This document shows, piece by piece, positions 1-9,727 of a stretch of DNA of 18,025 nucleotides. Position numbers and translations under genes: made by a program. The notes under the pieces were generated by a model. It did no database searches. It saw only the letters and a program-made list of their open reading frames with translations, and was not told where the DNA came from. Source of the DNA: Candidatus Atribacteria bacterium. GTDB taxonomy: Bacteria; Atribacterota; Phoenicimicrobiia; Phoenicimicrobiales; Phoenicimicrobiaceae. The DNA is taken from contig DOTB01000047.1 in NCBI GenBank assembly GCA_003513845.1, forward strand, positions 1 through 18,025. The letters run 5' to 3'. The first letter of the stretch is position 1. Every line of letters starts with the position of its first letter.

Positions 1-221
1 TTTTCGGTCTCGTACTCGGCATGGTAGATGGAGATAGTAATCCCTCTCTCCTTTTCTTCAGGAGCTCGATCTATATCATCAAACTCCCTGGCCTCAGCTA
101 AATTCCTTTTGGCTAAGATCTTGGTGATAGCCGAGGTAAGGGTAGTCTTACCATGATCTACATGACCGATTGTACCTACATTTATATGTGGTTTAGTTCT
201 TACAAATTTTTCTTTTGCCAT
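1..221 (-). CDS. tuf: Elongation factor Tu, N-terminal part (cut by window edge)
   Basis: GTPase that delivers aminoacyl-tRNA to the ribosomal A site. Only the first 73 codons are in the window. The translation begins [20 protein letters not shown] and contains the G1 P-loop GHVDHGKT at residues 19-26 and the switch I segment with RGITI near residue 60. The sequence after RGITI reads SIYHAEYE rather than the commoner NTxHVEYE. The ATG at 221 is preceded by an AAGGAGGA ribosome site at 231-238 with about 9 nt spacing. It lies last in the str-type order after fusA. The fragment is richer in G+C than its neighbours: I count 27 of 60 bases in each of the first three 60-base lines. Identity is certain; promoter and 3' end cannot be judged. 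Confidence 0.97.
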   Translation of the reverse strand, partial: MAKEKFVRTKPHINVGTIGHVDHGKTTLTSAITKILAKRNLAEAREFDDIDRAPEEKERGITISIYHAEYETE

Positions 222-255
222 TTTTTATTTTCCTCCTTGGAATAAAAAATATAAT

Positions 256-348
256 ACAAGATTGTCAGGGGGGTGAATTCCCCTGAAACCCCTATACTTT
301 TTATTATTTTATTTCGGTTTTATACAATACTTTTCCTGACAAATTTGT
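256..348 (-). repeat. TIR element copy 1, between fusA and tuf
   Basis: A 93-bp copy of a four-member element, about 95% identical by eye to the copy at 17732-17824. The ends are ACAAGATTGTCAGG and CCTGACAAATTTGT, inverted repeats with 2 mismatches in 14. Next to the left end is a second, local palindrome (CAGGGG with CCCCTG around GTGAATT) that shares bases with the terminal repeat, so the two pairings compete. On the transcript it ends only about 17 nt before the tuf ribosome site, so it lies in the tuf 5' leader. The rest of the 222-505 gap is AT-rich and shows no gene. Confidence 0.85.
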
Positions 349-505
349 TAAAATTCATTTCTTATCTAAAATAGAATTTCTTTCCCTTTGAAAATCCCCT
401 TATTTCTGTCTCAGCCTTGTCCTTTTTATTTGGCTGAATGGCAAATATTGCCCTTGGATATCTTGTCTTTTTAAGTTTTTTATAATGAATCAATTTTTTA
501 TATTT

Positions 506-2575
506 TTAAAATTTTCCTAATATTTCTTTAGTAATATTATCTGGTATTTTATCATAATATAAAAATTGCATAGTATAAGTTGCTCTACCTTGAGAAATTG
601 ACCTTAAACTAGTGGCATAACCAAACATTTCCACCAATGGTACATAAGCAATGATAACTTTTGTTTTAGCTTTTGTTTCAATGCCTTCTATTTTTGCTCT
701 TCTACTACTTATATCACTTACTAAATTCCCAAGATATTCTTCCGGCGTTACAATTTCCACTTCCATTATCGGTTCTAAAAGCACTGGTTTAGCCTTCCTC
801 ATACATTCTTGAAAGGCCATTGAAGCAGCAATTTTAAAAGCAATCTCTGATGAATCCACCGGATGATAAGAACCATCCAATAAAGTTACTTTTATATTAG
901 TAACTGGATAATTAGCCAATACTCCTCTTGACATAGCTTCTTTTATGCCCTCTTCTATTGCCGGGATATATTCTTTCGGAATTACACCCCCAACTATTCG
1001 GTTAATAAATTTAAATTTATTTTCTTTATAGGGCTCTATTTCTAACAAAACATCCCCATATTGTCCTCTACCCCCAGTTTGTCTAATAAATTTCCCTCTA
1101 GCCTGAGCAGATTTTTCAATTGCTTCTCTATAAGCTACTTGTGGTCTTCCAATATTTGCTTCTACTTTAAATTCTCTAAGTAAACGATCTATAATTATTT
1201 CCAAATGAAGTTCTCCCATACCTGATATAATAGTTTGGCCAGTTTCAGAATTAAATGTCCTCTTAAAAGTAGGATCTTCTTCCGATAATTTATCTAAAGC
1301 CAAAGCCATCTTATCTTGTTCAGCTTGACTTTTTGGTTCTATGGCTATAGAAATTACTGGCTCTGGAAATTCCATCGATTCCAAAATTATAGGATGTTGT
1401 GGGTCACACAAAGTATCACCGGTCACCGATTTTTTTAAACCTATAATTGCTCCTAAATTCCCCGTCTGTATTTCAGAAACATCCTTCTTGTGATCAGCAT
1501 GAATCAAAACTAATCTATTTATTCTTTCTTTAATGCCTTTAAGTGGATTATACACATAAGAACCAGATTTTAATGTTCCAGAATAAACTCTAACAAAACT
1601 TAATTTTCCTATATAAGGATCAGTCATAATTTTAAAAACTAAAGAAGCTAAAGGTTCTTTATCTTCAGCTAATCTATATATTCCTTTATTGGTTAAAGGA
1701 TCTATTCCTTTAACTGGCGGAACATCTAAAGGAGATGGTAAATAGTCGATTATTGTGTCTAAAAGCAATTGAATGCCCTTATTCTTTAAAGCTGTCCCAC
1801 ACAATACTGGAGTTACCATATTTTTTAAAGTCAATTTACGAATTGCTGATTTTATTTCATTAATAGTAATTTCTTTACCTTCAAGATATTTATCTGTAAT
1901 GTTTTCGTCAATTTCAGCTAATTTTTCTATCATTTCATGATGATATTTATTAGCTAATTCTTGAAAACCTTCAGGAATATGTATTTCTTTATAGTTTGTT
2001 CCTAAATTATCCAGGGTATAAGAATAAGCCTTCATTTTTATCAAGTCAATAATACCCTTAAAGTTATCTTCCTTTCCCCAGGGCAATTGAATAATGATTG
2101 GGTTTGCAGCTAATCTATCCTGAATCATTTTTACCACATAATAAAAATCTGCTCCCATTCTATCCATTTTATTAATGAAAATTACCCGAGGAATACCATA
2201 TTTATCTGCTTGATGCCATACAGTTTCTGATTGCGGTTCAACTCCTCCAACTGCACAGAAAATCGCCACTGCCCCATCAAGTACTCTTAAGCAACGTTCT
2301 ACTTCTACTGTAAAATCTACGTGTCCAGGCGTATCAATAAGATTAATACGATGATTTTTCCAATATAGAGTAGTTGCTGCTGAAGTAATGGTGATACCTC
2401 TTTCTTTTTCTTGAGGCATCCAATCCATAGCTGCAGACCCCTCATGTACTTCACCCATCCTGTGAACTCTTCCCGTATAGTATAAAATTCTCTCGGTAAC
2501 CGTGGTCTTTCCAGCATCTATATGGGCCATTATTCCAATATTTCTAATTTTATTTAGGGCAATTTTCGTATCCAT
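506..2575 (-). CDS. fusA: Elongation factor G
   Basis: Translocase GTPase, 689 aa, close to the family's usual 690-705. The G1 motif AHIDAGKT is at residues 17-24, G2 RGITI at 59-63, G3 DTPG at 81-84 and G4 NKMD at 135-138. Domain IV and V signatures follow, including GRGQYGDV and the C-terminal [13 protein letters not shown] stretch typical of ribosomal EF-G rather than tetracycline-resistance paralogues. The start is the ATG at 2575, giving [15 protein letters not shown]. The ribosome site is weak, with only TTAGG about 12 nt upstream, which is unusual for such an abundant protein. It lies 203 nt after rpsG and 284 nt before tuf, both gaps being filled by repeats. Confidence 0.98.
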   Translation of the reverse strand: MDTKIALNKIRNIGIMAHIDAGKTTVTERILYYTGRVHRMGEVHEGSAAMDWMPQEKERGITITSAATTLYWKNHRINLIDTPGHVDFTVEVERCLRVLDGAVAIFCAVGGVEPQSETVWHQADKYGIPRVIFINKMDRMGADFYYVVKMIQDRLAANPIIIQLPWGKEDNFKGIIDLIKMKAYSYTLDNLGTNYKEIHIPEGFQELANKYHHEMIEKLAEIDENITDKYLEGKEITINEIKSAIRKLTLKNMVTPVLCGTALKNKGIQLLLDTIIDYLPSPLDVPPVKGIDPLTNKGIYRLAEDKEPLASLVFKIMTDPYIGKLSFVRVYSGTLKSGSYVYNPLKGIKERINRLVLIHADHKKDVSEIQTGNLGAIIGLKKSVTGDTLCDPQHPIILESMEFPEPVISIAIEPKSQAEQDKMALALDKLSEEDPTFKRTFNSETGQTIISGMGELHLEIIIDRLLREFKVEANIGRPQVAYREAIEKSAQARGKFIRQTGGRGQYGDVLLEIEPYKENKFKFINRIVGGVIPKEYIPAIEEGIKEAMSRGVLANYPVTNIKVTLLDGSYHPVDSSEIAFKIAASMAFQECMRKAKPVLLEPIMEVEIVTPEEYLGNLVSDISSRRAKIEGIETKAKTKVIIAYVPLVEMFGYATSLRSISQGRATYTMQFLYYDKIPDNITKEILGKF

Positions 2576-2650
2576 AATTTAAAAACCTAATTTTACTTCT
2601 TTAAACACATTTTTTATTTTAAAACTTCATAGTTATATGACTAACAAAAC

Positions 2651-2776
2651 GAAAAAAGAAAATCAAAATTGAATTCGTATCTCGTAGTTATATCGTTAGC
2701 TGGTTAAAGAATTAATGCTTAACTAACCAACAAACCGGTTAACTTGCTAACCAGATAACTAATTAACGACTATTTT
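2651..2776 (+). repeat. Word-array repeat copy A, between fusA and rpsG
   Basis: About 125 bp made of short recurring words (TTAGCTGG, TTAACTAACC, AACTTGCTAACC). It begins with a GAATTCGTATCTCG module and ends AACGACTATT. Read in reverse complement, the 9524-9720 region contains the same blocks in the same order: GAATTCGTATCT, GTTAAAGAATTAATGCTTAA, AACAAACC, GCTAACCAGATAACTAA and TAACGACTATT. A third copy starts at 17980. No coding potential is seen. The fusA-rpsG gap of 203 nt is mostly this repeat. Confidence 0.8.
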
Positions 2777-2778
2777 AT

Positions 2779-3252
<474 letters not shown>

Positions 3253-3311
3253 CTATCCCTCTCTTATCTGTTTAAATTAATGTTTAATATATAGCGAATA
3301 ATATTTATTAA

Positions 3312-3415
3312 TAAAACAAAAATGAAAAGCACAAAACTACATTCGTATCTCGTGAATTGTATCTCGCAAATGAGATAGAAACCGGTAGACAGAATCCAGT
3401 ATTCGAAATTATTTT
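3312..3415 (+). repeat. TATCTCG-type repeat, copy 1 (rpsG-rpsL gap)
   Basis: About 104 bp matching 4031-4145 in the same orientation. Shared blocks are AAAGC(A/C)CAAAACTA, ATTCGTATCTCG, TATCTCGCAAATGAGATAGA and CAGAATCCA followed by ATTC(G/A) and AATTATTTT. The centre TATCTC-GCAAAT-GAGATA is a small palindrome. The downstream part of the gap, about 3470-3515, is another run of related words (AATACGCAATACGCGATACG). A 64-codon open frame crossing this repeat has no family resemblance and is not called. Confidence 0.75.
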
Positions 3416-3517
3416 CTTCTGACTCCTGGCTACTAATTCCTGAATTCTGTTTCGCTTCACGCGATATTTAATACGCAATACGCGATACGAATTGCTATTC
3501 ATTAGTACTAATAACTA

Positions 3518-3901
3518 CTATTTAACTGTCTTTTTTGGCGCCTTAGCACCATATTTTGAACGTCCTTGTGCCCTTTTTTCTACTCCAGTAGCATCCATAA
3601 CTCCTCTTACGATATGATATCGTACTCCAGGCAAATCTTTTACTCGACCACCTCTTAAGAGGACAATTGAATGTTCCTGAAGATTATGTCCTATCCCAGG
3701 AATATAAGCAGTTACTTCCATATTATTAGTTAATCTTACACGTGCAACTTTTCTCAAAGCGGAATTTGGTTTCTTGGGAGTTATAGTCCACACCCTCGTA
3801 CAAACTCCTCTTTTTAATGGACTGCCTTGTAGTGCTGGAGTATTAGATTTTTTAAATACCTTCTCTCTACCTTTTCTAACCAATTGATTTATGGTAGGCA
3901 T
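3518..3901 (-). CDS. rpsL: Small ribosomal subunit protein uS12
   Basis: Decoding-centre protein of the 30S subunit. 127 aa from the chosen start [14 protein letters not shown]. An upstream in-frame ATG at 3943 would add 14 residues ([14 protein letters not shown]), but it is rejected because the family begins at MPTINQ and an AAAGGAT ribosome site lies properly before 3901. Conserved loops are [11 protein letters not shown] (residues 41-51) and [15 protein letters not shown] (82-96). Lys43 and Lys88, the usual streptomycin-resistance positions, are wild type, and Asp89, the methylthiolation site in E. coli, is present. It heads the rpsL-rpsG-fusA set downstream of its own candidate promoter at 3965-3993. 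Confidence 0.97.
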   Translation of the reverse strand: MPTINQLVRKGREKVFKKSNTPALQGSPLKRGVCTRVWTITPKKPNSALRKVARVRLTNNMEVTAYIPGIGHNLQEHSIVLLRGGRVKDLPGVRYHIVRGVMDATGVEKRAQGRSKYGAKAPKKTVK

Positions 3902-3964
3902 ATTTAACCATCCTTTACCTAAATTTATTAATATTTTACACATTTTCTATAAAAATGCTTTTAT

Positions 3965-3993
3965 ATTCTAACAGCATCAACATTCGATGTCAA
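3965..3993 (-). promoter_or_regulatory. Candidate sigma-A promoter for rpsL-rpsG-fusA
   Basis: On the minus strand TTGACA (3988-3993) is followed by exactly 17 bp and TAGAAT (3965-3970). The -35 box is a perfect match and the -10 box matches at 5 of 6 positions. Transcription would start near 3958, leaving a leader of roughly 57 nt before the rpsL ATG. With this promoter the str genes can be transcribed independently of the long rpoBC unit. Confidence 0.75.
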
Positions 3994-4030
3994 GTTAAAT
4001 TTAGTATATAAGTAAATAATATATAGCAAT

Positions 4031-4145
4031 AAAAAAAACGCAAAATTAAAAGCCCAAAACTATATTCGTATCTCGTATCTCGTGAATAGTATCTCGCAAA
4101 TGAGATAGAAGCCGGAAGAAAGAATCCAACATTCAGAATTATTTT
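4031..4145 (+). repeat. TATCTCG-type repeat, copy 2 (rpoC-rpsL gap)
   Basis: Second copy of the family described at 3312-3415, with a short internal duplication (TATCTCGTATCTCG in place of a single TATCTCG). It lies just upstream of the rpsL promoter. A related 5' module (GAATTCGTATCTCG after an A/G-rich run) also starts the word-array copies at 2651 and, inverted, near 9690. Confidence 0.75.
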
Positions 4146-4168
4146 AGATTATAGGGTTATATTATTTT

Positions 4169-4266
4169 TCAAGATGGTCAGAGGAGTGAACTCCCCGCAA
4201 AACCTCTCTCTATCTACTTTTTACTCCATTTCAATTTTATATAAAACTTTTCCTAACAATCTTGTT
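4169..4266 (-). repeat. TIR element copy 3 (rpoC-rpsL gap)
   Basis: Diverged copy, about 97 bp, in the same orientation as copies 1 and 2. The ends are CAAGATGGTCAG (4170-4181) and CTAACAATCTTG (4253-4264). Read as RNA on the gene strand, they pair with one mismatch and one G-U wobble. The internal GGAGTGAACTCC palindrome and the AATTTTATATAAAACTTTTCC tract correspond to the same segments in the better copies. Confidence 0.7.
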
Positions 4267-4292
4267 AGAATATATTGTTTTTTAAACTTGTG

Positions 4293-4355
4293 CCCGTGAA
4301 AACGGGTAAAAGTATCCCTGTAAGAGCATCGGAATTTTTTGAAATCCCGATGCTC
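4293..4355. other. Two hairpins downstream of rpoC; rest of the 508-nt rpoC-rpsL gap is non-coding
   Basis: CCCGT-GAAA-ACGGG (4293-4306) and GAGCATCGG...CCGATGCTC (4324-4355) are perfect 5- and 9-bp stems. The second is extended by ATTT/AAAT across one mismatch. Neither is followed by a T-run on the gene strand, so they do not look like simple intrinsic terminators; stabilising or processing stems are possible. Bases 4356-4409 are a run of short words (TACGCTAAACACTACCCGC) leading into the rpoC stop codon. Many Bacillota have an L7Ae-like gene in this position, but no open frame for one exists here. Confidence 0.6.
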
Positions 4356-4409
4356 AAAACTATACGCTAAACACTACCCGCTCTACGCTAACTATTCACT
4401 AACGACTAA

Positions 4410-7400
4410 TTAATCTATAGATTTTTCATTTTTTATTTCATTATTTTCCAATTTAGACTCCGATTTTTTATCTGATTTATCGGTTGTAAGCGTCTCTCTG
4501 TCTTCCTTTTCTTTTTCGAAGATATCCACTTCTTTTTCCTTCTGTCCTTTATCTATATCTTTAAAAATTTCTTCCACTTTTTCTTCTTCTTGAGGAAAAT
4601 CAATATCTATTTTATTATACATATTTAATCCTGTACCTGCAGGAATAATATTACCAATTATAACATTCTCCTTTAAACCATAAAGCTTGTCCTCTTTCCC
4701 CTTAATAGAAGCATTAGTTAACACATGGGTAGTTCTTTGGAACGATGCTGCAGAAAGAAAACTTTCCGTAGAAAGAGAAGCTTGTGTAATTCCCTGAATT
4801 ATAGGCATTCCTATAGCCGGAAGTTTTTTCCTTCTAATAAATCCAATATTCTCAATTATATTTATAGATATTTTTTTATCGTCTTCCCTAACATTTATCA
4901 AATTTATATGTTTTTCACAAATTTCTGTAGCATCATTTTGGTTTATTTTTTTACCTGCATTTACAATGACATTACCTGAATCTGGATCTATAATATCCAG
5001 GGCTGCAACTTTACCCACTATGTTCTTATAAATAAATTCTAAAATTCTACCTTCCAAAGAAAAATATCTTCCGTCTTCTAAAGGTATATCACTTATTTTA
5101 GCCGATAATGCCTTTTTAATTAAATTCTTACTTATAGGTTGGCCTTTGGTTGCAATTACATTCCCGCTTACTGGGTCAATAAAATCCTCACCAATTGGTT
5201 GGCCAATAATCTCATCTTTAAGTAGTTTAATAAGACCATCTCTGATAGATATTTCCTTAATTTCCTCCCATACTTTTATTTCATTTATTTTGGCTTGTAT
5301 AATTTTATCGATATCTGAAGAATACAGTTGCTTATTCTTACTTACTATAACTTGACCATTTTCAGGATTATTAATATCTTCTGCAACTATTCTTCCTTCT
5401 AACTTTTCATAAATATCTGGTCTGATGCAATTTATTAATCTAATATCATTATTAACAATACTTACTGCAATTTCATTATTAATAACCTCATTAGTTTTAA
5501 TATTATAACTATTTTGGTCACTTATAACTGACTCGTCCTGAATATGTTCCTTAATTTCATCTACCAAAATATTACCCATTATTCTTTCGATAAAAGAATT
5601 TTCTCCCTTTAAAATGGTATATTTTTTATTTTCTTGATCTATGATATGAAGCTCATTAAACTCTGCAACTTCAATTTTAGGGATAATTTTGCTATCGATA
5701 ACTTCTCCTTCTTTTACTATTACTTCTCCTGTTTTGATATTTATCAGCGGAGAAATAACTTTTCTATTTTCTAATATTTCTTTATTTTTATCAATAATTT
5801 TTTTATTATCCTCTATTACCTTTTTGTTAGCTTTCTCAAAATCAGATACATAAACTAATTCTCCAGATAATAATTCAGAATCACGAGCCGATCTGATATA
5901 AATCATATTCAATCGTGCAATCTGACGAATTATTGTCTCGATATGTTTGTCATTAATATTAACTCCTTGCGATCTATAAACTGCCTGTATTTCTTTTAAC
6001 AAGTATTCTTGAACAGCTTTAATCCCTTGAATTTTCAAAATTTCATGTGGGTCAATAAATCCTACTGTTAGTTTCTCTCCAGCCTTTACTTTTTGTCCCT
6101 TTTCCACTATTATTCTTAAATCAGGAGGAATATAATATATTTTCTTTTTTTCATCGCTACTGTTTAGATTCACTTTTGAAGATTCAGGGCTAATCACTAC
6201 TTTCTTCCGGTCATCATTTTCTTTAACAATTTCATCTACCCTTCCATTTATCTCGCTGATTACAGCTTGTTTTCTTGGTTTTCTTACTTCAAAAAGTTGT
6301 TCTACTCGAGGAAGGCCTAAGGTAATATCTTCACCAGTTATTTTAATTCCTCCAGTATGAAAAGTTCTTAAAGTTAACTGGGTTCCCGGCTCCCCAATTG
6401 ATTGAGCAGCAATAACTCCAACCGCTTCTCCAATATTTACTAGTTCCCCAGTAGCCATATCTTTCCCATAACATTTAGCACATACTCCATGTTCTGCCAT
6501 ACAAGTTAAAACCGACCTAACTTTTACTTCTTTTATTCCAGCTTCCGAAATTTTCTTAGCCTTTTCTTCATCAATTTCTTCTCCTATTTTAGCTAACACT
6601 TTTCCAGTCTTCGGTTCTATCACATCTTCCTGAACAATCCGACCTACCAATCTTTCTGATAGGCTTTCAATTATATTACCATCTTCCTGGAAAGCACGGA
6701 TTATTATTCCATCAGTAGTACCACAATCTACCTCTCTTACTATTACATCTTGGGCTACATCAACTAATCTTCTGGTTAAATACCCTGATTTCGAAGTCCT
6801 AAGAGCCGTATCTGCTAATCCCTTTCGGGCTCCGTGAGTAGAAATAAAATACTCTAACACAGATAATCCATCTCTAAAATTAGATCTAATTGGAAATTCA
6901 ATTATTTTTCCTGATGGATCAGCCATTAACCCTCTCATACCCGCTAGTTGACCAATTTGCCGCTTACTACCTCGAGCCCCAGAATCAGCCATAATATATA
7001 AAGGATTAAACTTACTTAAATTTTTTAAAATTGCATCAACAACTTCATTGGATGCTTTAGTCCAGGCATTTATAATTTTCTGTTCTCTCTCATCCTCCAT
7101 AATCAGACCATAATTATATTGCTCCTGAATTTTATCGACTTCTTTTTCAGCTTTTTCTAATATTTTAACTTTCTCGGAAGGAATTTCTAGGTCTACTACC
7201 CCTATGGAAATTCCAGAAGAAGTAGCAAAATTAAAACCTAATTTTTTAATTTTATCTAAAGTTTCAACTGTTACTTTCTTTCCATATTTACGATATATAA
7301 AAGATATGATCTTCTCTAAAGATTTCTTATTTATGGTCAAATTAACAAAATCCATATCATCAGGTAAAACTCCATTGAAAATTACTCTGCCCACTGTAGT

Positions 7401-9500
7401 ATCTTTTAAAGAATTTTGTATTCGACATTTTACTTTTGCGTGTAAATCTATAATTCCTTCATCATAAGCCCTTACTATTTCATCATAATTAGCAAATATT
7501 TTACCTTCACCCTTTTTACCACTTTCTCGCATAGTCAGATAATAACATCCTAAAATTATATCTTGACTAGGTAAAGCTATAGGCAAACCATTAGCTGGAG
7601 AAAGTATATTATTTGAGGACAACATTAGAATTTCCGCTTCAGCTTGTGCCTCTGATGAAAGGGGAATATGTACAGCCATTTGATCCCCGTCAAAATCTGC
7701 ATTAAAGGCAGCACAAACCAGGGGATGAATTTGAATTGCATTCCCCTCTACCAAAACAGGTTTAAAAGCCTGAATACCTAAACGATGTAAGGTAGGAGCT
7801 CTGTTTAGCAAAACAGGATGTTCTTCAGTGATATCCTTTAATATACTCCAAACTTCAGGTCTTTCTTTCTCTACTATTTTCTTAGCTGTTTTAATATTAT
7901 GAGCTAAATCTCGGGTTACTAATTCTCTCATTACATAAGGTTTAAATAATTCTAATGCCATTTTTCTCGGTAATCCACATTGATAAAACTTTAAATCAGG
8001 ACCTGCTACAATTACTGATCTTCCTGAATAATCTACCCTTTTACCCAATAGATTTTGTCTAAACCTTCCCTTCTTGCCTTTTAGCATATCACTTAAAGAT
8101 TTAAGAGGTCTATTTCCAGCACCCAATACTGCTCTTCCTCTTCTCCCGTTATCTATCAGGGCATCTACTGCCTCCTGTAACATTCGCTTCTCATTTTTTA
8201 TAATAATCTCGGGTGCGCCTAATTCCAGTAATCTTTTTAACCTATTATTTCGATTTATTACTCTTCTATATAAATCATTTAAATCCGAAGTAGCAAAACG
8301 TCCCCCCTCTAATTGCACCATAGGTCTTAAATCTGGAGGAATAACTGGAATTATATCTAATATCATCCATTCTGGCTTACAATTAGATACACGAAATGCC
8401 TCTACAATTTGCAATCTTTTGATAATCTTCTTCATTTTTTGGCCACTGGATCTTTTCAATTCTTCCCTAAGTTCTAAGGCTAATTTATCTAAATTTATTC
8501 CTTTTAATAGTTCTTTAATTGCTGCGGCTCCGATTCCAGCCTTAAACTCTGGGTCATAACGTTCTAAAAGGTTCTTCTCTATCTCTAAAATAATTTCTCC
8601 TCTTTTATGAAAAGTTCTACCTGGATCTATTACAATGTAACAAGATTCCTCAATATTTTGAATAGCTGCTTTTGCGTGCAAAGATAAACTCTCTTCATTT
8701 TCAATTTTGTTCAAATTAGATGCAGAAATTAACCCAACTATTTTAATAATTCGGTATTTTTTTTCATTATCTTTTACAATCTTTTTTTTAACTTCTTCCT
8801 CTTCACCTTCAGTTATTTTATCTGTTTCATTTTCTTCTTTTGTAGCTGGAAATACTAACTCCTTCTGGTAGAATATTTCACCAAATTTCTTTCGCAATTT
8901 TTGGTCATCTTTTTCTGAAATTATATTGCCAACTTTATAAGGAAATATTTTTAATTTGTTAACTTGATAAACAGGTTCTGCCACTAATCTTTCATTATAT
9001 TTTTTATGAATCTGGTATTCTACATCTAAAATTATATCGCCTTTTTCTAAACCAGATTCATCAGTTTCAATAACTTCATATAGTTGCTCTCTCTTTCGTT
9101 CCGGTGCAAAATATAAAATCTTCTCTAAGTTGCGAGGTGAAATATCTAAGAGCAAAGATAATGGACTGGGAATAGCTTTAAAATACCATATATGAGAAAC
9201 TGGAGAAGCTAATTCAATATGCCCCATCCTTTCTCTCCTGGTGATAGATTTAGTTACTTCAACACCACACCTATCACATATTACGCCTTTATATCTTATT
9301 CTTTTATATTTTCCGCAACTACATTCCCAATCTTTAACTGGTCCAAATATTTTTTCACAAAACAAACCATCTTTTTCTGGTTTCAAAGTTCGATAATTAA
9401 TAGTTTCTGGTTTTTTTACTTCACCATGAGACCATTTCCTTATTTCCTCTGGTGAAGCTAGACCAATTTTAATCGAGTTAAAATTCCCCGAATTTGCCAA
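4410..9500 (-). CDS. rpoC: DNA-directed RNA polymerase subunit beta-prime
   Basis: Catalytic largest subunit of RNA polymerase, 1696 aa, against about 1200 in Bacillus and 1407 in E. coli. The first zinc site is Cys60, 62, 75 and 78. The active-site NADFDGD is at residues 600-606 (Asp602, 604, 606). The second zinc site is Cys926, 1000, 1007 and 1010, and the trigger helix segment is [15 protein letters not shown]; no E. coli-type SI3 is inserted there. Three departures from the core are seen: a ~150-residue insert at 133-285 with an acidic stretch, a ~330-residue insert at 1228-1559 made of ~63-residue repeats, and a 60-residue charged tail from 1637. Switch 1 reads [15 protein letters not shown] instead of the usual AASFQETTRVLTEAA. 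The start is TTG at 9500: an in-frame TAG lies five codons upstream, no early ATG exists, and AGGGGGT serves as ribosome site. Confidence 0.97.
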   Translation of the reverse strand: MANSGNFNSIKIGLASPEEIRKWSHGEVKKPETINYRTLKPEKDGLFCEKIFGPVKDWECSCGKYKRIRYKGVICDRCGVEVTKSITRRERMGHIELASPVSHIWYFKAIPSPLSLLLDISPRNLEKILYFAPERKREQLYEVIETDESGLEKGDIILDVEYQIHKKYNERLVAEPVYQVNKLKIFPYKVGNIISEKDDQKLRKKFGEIFYQKELVFPATKEENETDKITEGEEEEVKKKIVKDNEKKYRIIKIVGLISASNLNKIENEESLSLHAKAAIQNIEESCYIVIDPGRTFHKRGEIILEIEKNLLERYDPEFKAGIGAAAIKELLKGINLDKLALELREELKRSSGQKMKKIIKRLQIVEAFRVSNCKPEWMILDIIPVIPPDLRPMVQLEGGRFATSDLNDLYRRVINRNNRLKRLLELGAPEIIIKNEKRMLQEAVDALIDNGRRGRAVLGAGNRPLKSLSDMLKGKKGRFRQNLLGKRVDYSGRSVIVAGPDLKFYQCGLPRKMALELFKPYVMRELVTRDLAHNIKTAKKIVEKERPEVWSILKDITEEHPVLLNRAPTLHRLGIQAFKPVLVEGNAIQIHPLVCAAFNADFDGDQMAVHIPLSSEAQAEAEILMLSSNNILSPANGLPIALPSQDIILGCYYLTMRESGKKGEGKIFANYDEIVRAYDEGIIDLHAKVKCRIQNSLKDTTVGRVIFNGVLPDDMDFVNLTINKKSLEKIISFIYRKYGKKVTVETLDKIKKLGFNFATSSGISIGVVDLEIPSEKVKILEKAEKEVDKIQEQYNYGLIMEDEREQKIINAWTKASNEVVDAILKNLSKFNPLYIMADSGARGSKRQIGQLAGMRGLMADPSGKIIEFPIRSNFRDGLSVLEYFISTHGARKGLADTALRTSKSGYLTRRLVDVAQDVIVREVDCGTTDGIIIRAFQEDGNIIESLSERLVGRIVQEDVIEPKTGKVLAKIGEEIDEEKAKKISEAGIKEVKVRSVLTCMAEHGVCAKCYGKDMATGELVNIGEAVGVIAAQSIGEPGTQLTLRTFHTGGIKITGEDITLGLPRVEQLFEVRKPRKQAVISEINGRVDEIVKENDDRKKVVISPESSKVNLNSSDEKKKIYYIPPDLRIIVEKGQKVKAGEKLTVGFIDPHEILKIQGIKAVQEYLLKEIQAVYRSQGVNINDKHIETIIRQIARLNMIYIRSARDSELLSGELVYVSDFEKANKKVIEDNKKIIDKNKEILENRKVISPLINIKTGEVIVKEGEVIDSKIIPKIEVAEFNELHIIDQENKKYTILKGENSFIERIMGNILVDEIKEHIQDESVISDQNSYNIKTNEVINNEIAVSIVNNDIRLINCIRPDIYEKLEGRIVAEDINNPENGQVIVSKNKQLYSSDIDKIIQAKINEIKVWEEIKEISIRDGLIKLLKDEIIGQPIGEDFIDPVSGNVIATKGQPISKNLIKKALSAKISDIPLEDGRYFSLEGRILEFIYKNIVGKVAALDIIDPDSGNVIVNAGKKINQNDATEICEKHINLINVREDDKKISINIIENIGFIRRKKLPAIGMPIIQGITQASLSTESFLSAASFQRTTHVLTNASIKGKEDKLYGLKENVIIGNIIPAGTGLNMYNKIDIDFPQEEEKVEEIFKDIDKGQKEKEVDIFEKEKEDRETLTTDKSDKKSESKLENNEIKNEKSID

Positions 9501-9523
9501 TATTATTACCCCCTATTTTAGTC

Positions 9524-9720
9524 ATTAGTGAATAGTCGTTAGTTAGTTATCTGGTTAGCTATTTAATTGGTTTGTTGGTTGGTTAGTTAAGCATTAATTC
9601 TTTAACTAGTTAACTAGGTAACTAACTAACGAGCTAACTAAATACGAGATACAAGATACTAGATACGAATTCAACTTTGCTTTTCATTTTTCATTTCATT
9701 ACTAAATACTATTCACTATA
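9524..9720 (-). repeat. Word-array repeat copy B, rpoB-rpoC gap
   Basis: Nearly the whole 227-nt gap. It opens ATTAGTGAATAGTCGTTAGT and closes with ACTATTCACTA, giving short inverted ends. The interior is the reverse complement of copy A (2651-2776) with extra words inserted. Copies A and B therefore form a long inverted pair 6.8 kb apart that brackets rpsG, rpsL and rpoC. There is no coding potential. The rpoC ribosome site lies outside the repeat at about 9510-9516. Confidence 0.8.
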
Positions 9721-9727
9721 TACTAAT

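Noticed and set aside
2651..2776. Word arrays as possible CRISPR
   Set aside because: No constant repeat with unique spacers of fixed length; the words are 7-9 nt, variable and contiguous, and no cas genes are present.
3308..3502. 64-codon minus-strand open frame in the rpsG-rpsL gap
   Set aside because: It spans the TATCTCG repeat and adjoining word array. The product matches no ribosomal or known small protein, and the repeat nature explains the open frame.
4146..4168. Missing L7Ae-like gene between rpoC and rpsL as a deletion
   Set aside because: Many lineages never have this gene there, and no remnant reading frame is visible, so loss cannot be inferred from this window.
4824..5819. RpoC insertion as an intein
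   Set aside because: No Cys/Ser at a plausible N-terminal splice junction, no terminal His-Asn and no homing-endonuclease motif; the sequence is an internal repeat resembling polymerase modules.
8074..8559. 161-codon plus-strand open frame opposite rpoC
   Set aside because: It lies wholly within conserved RpoC sequence on the other strand and encodes a low-complexity hydrophobic product; shadow frame.
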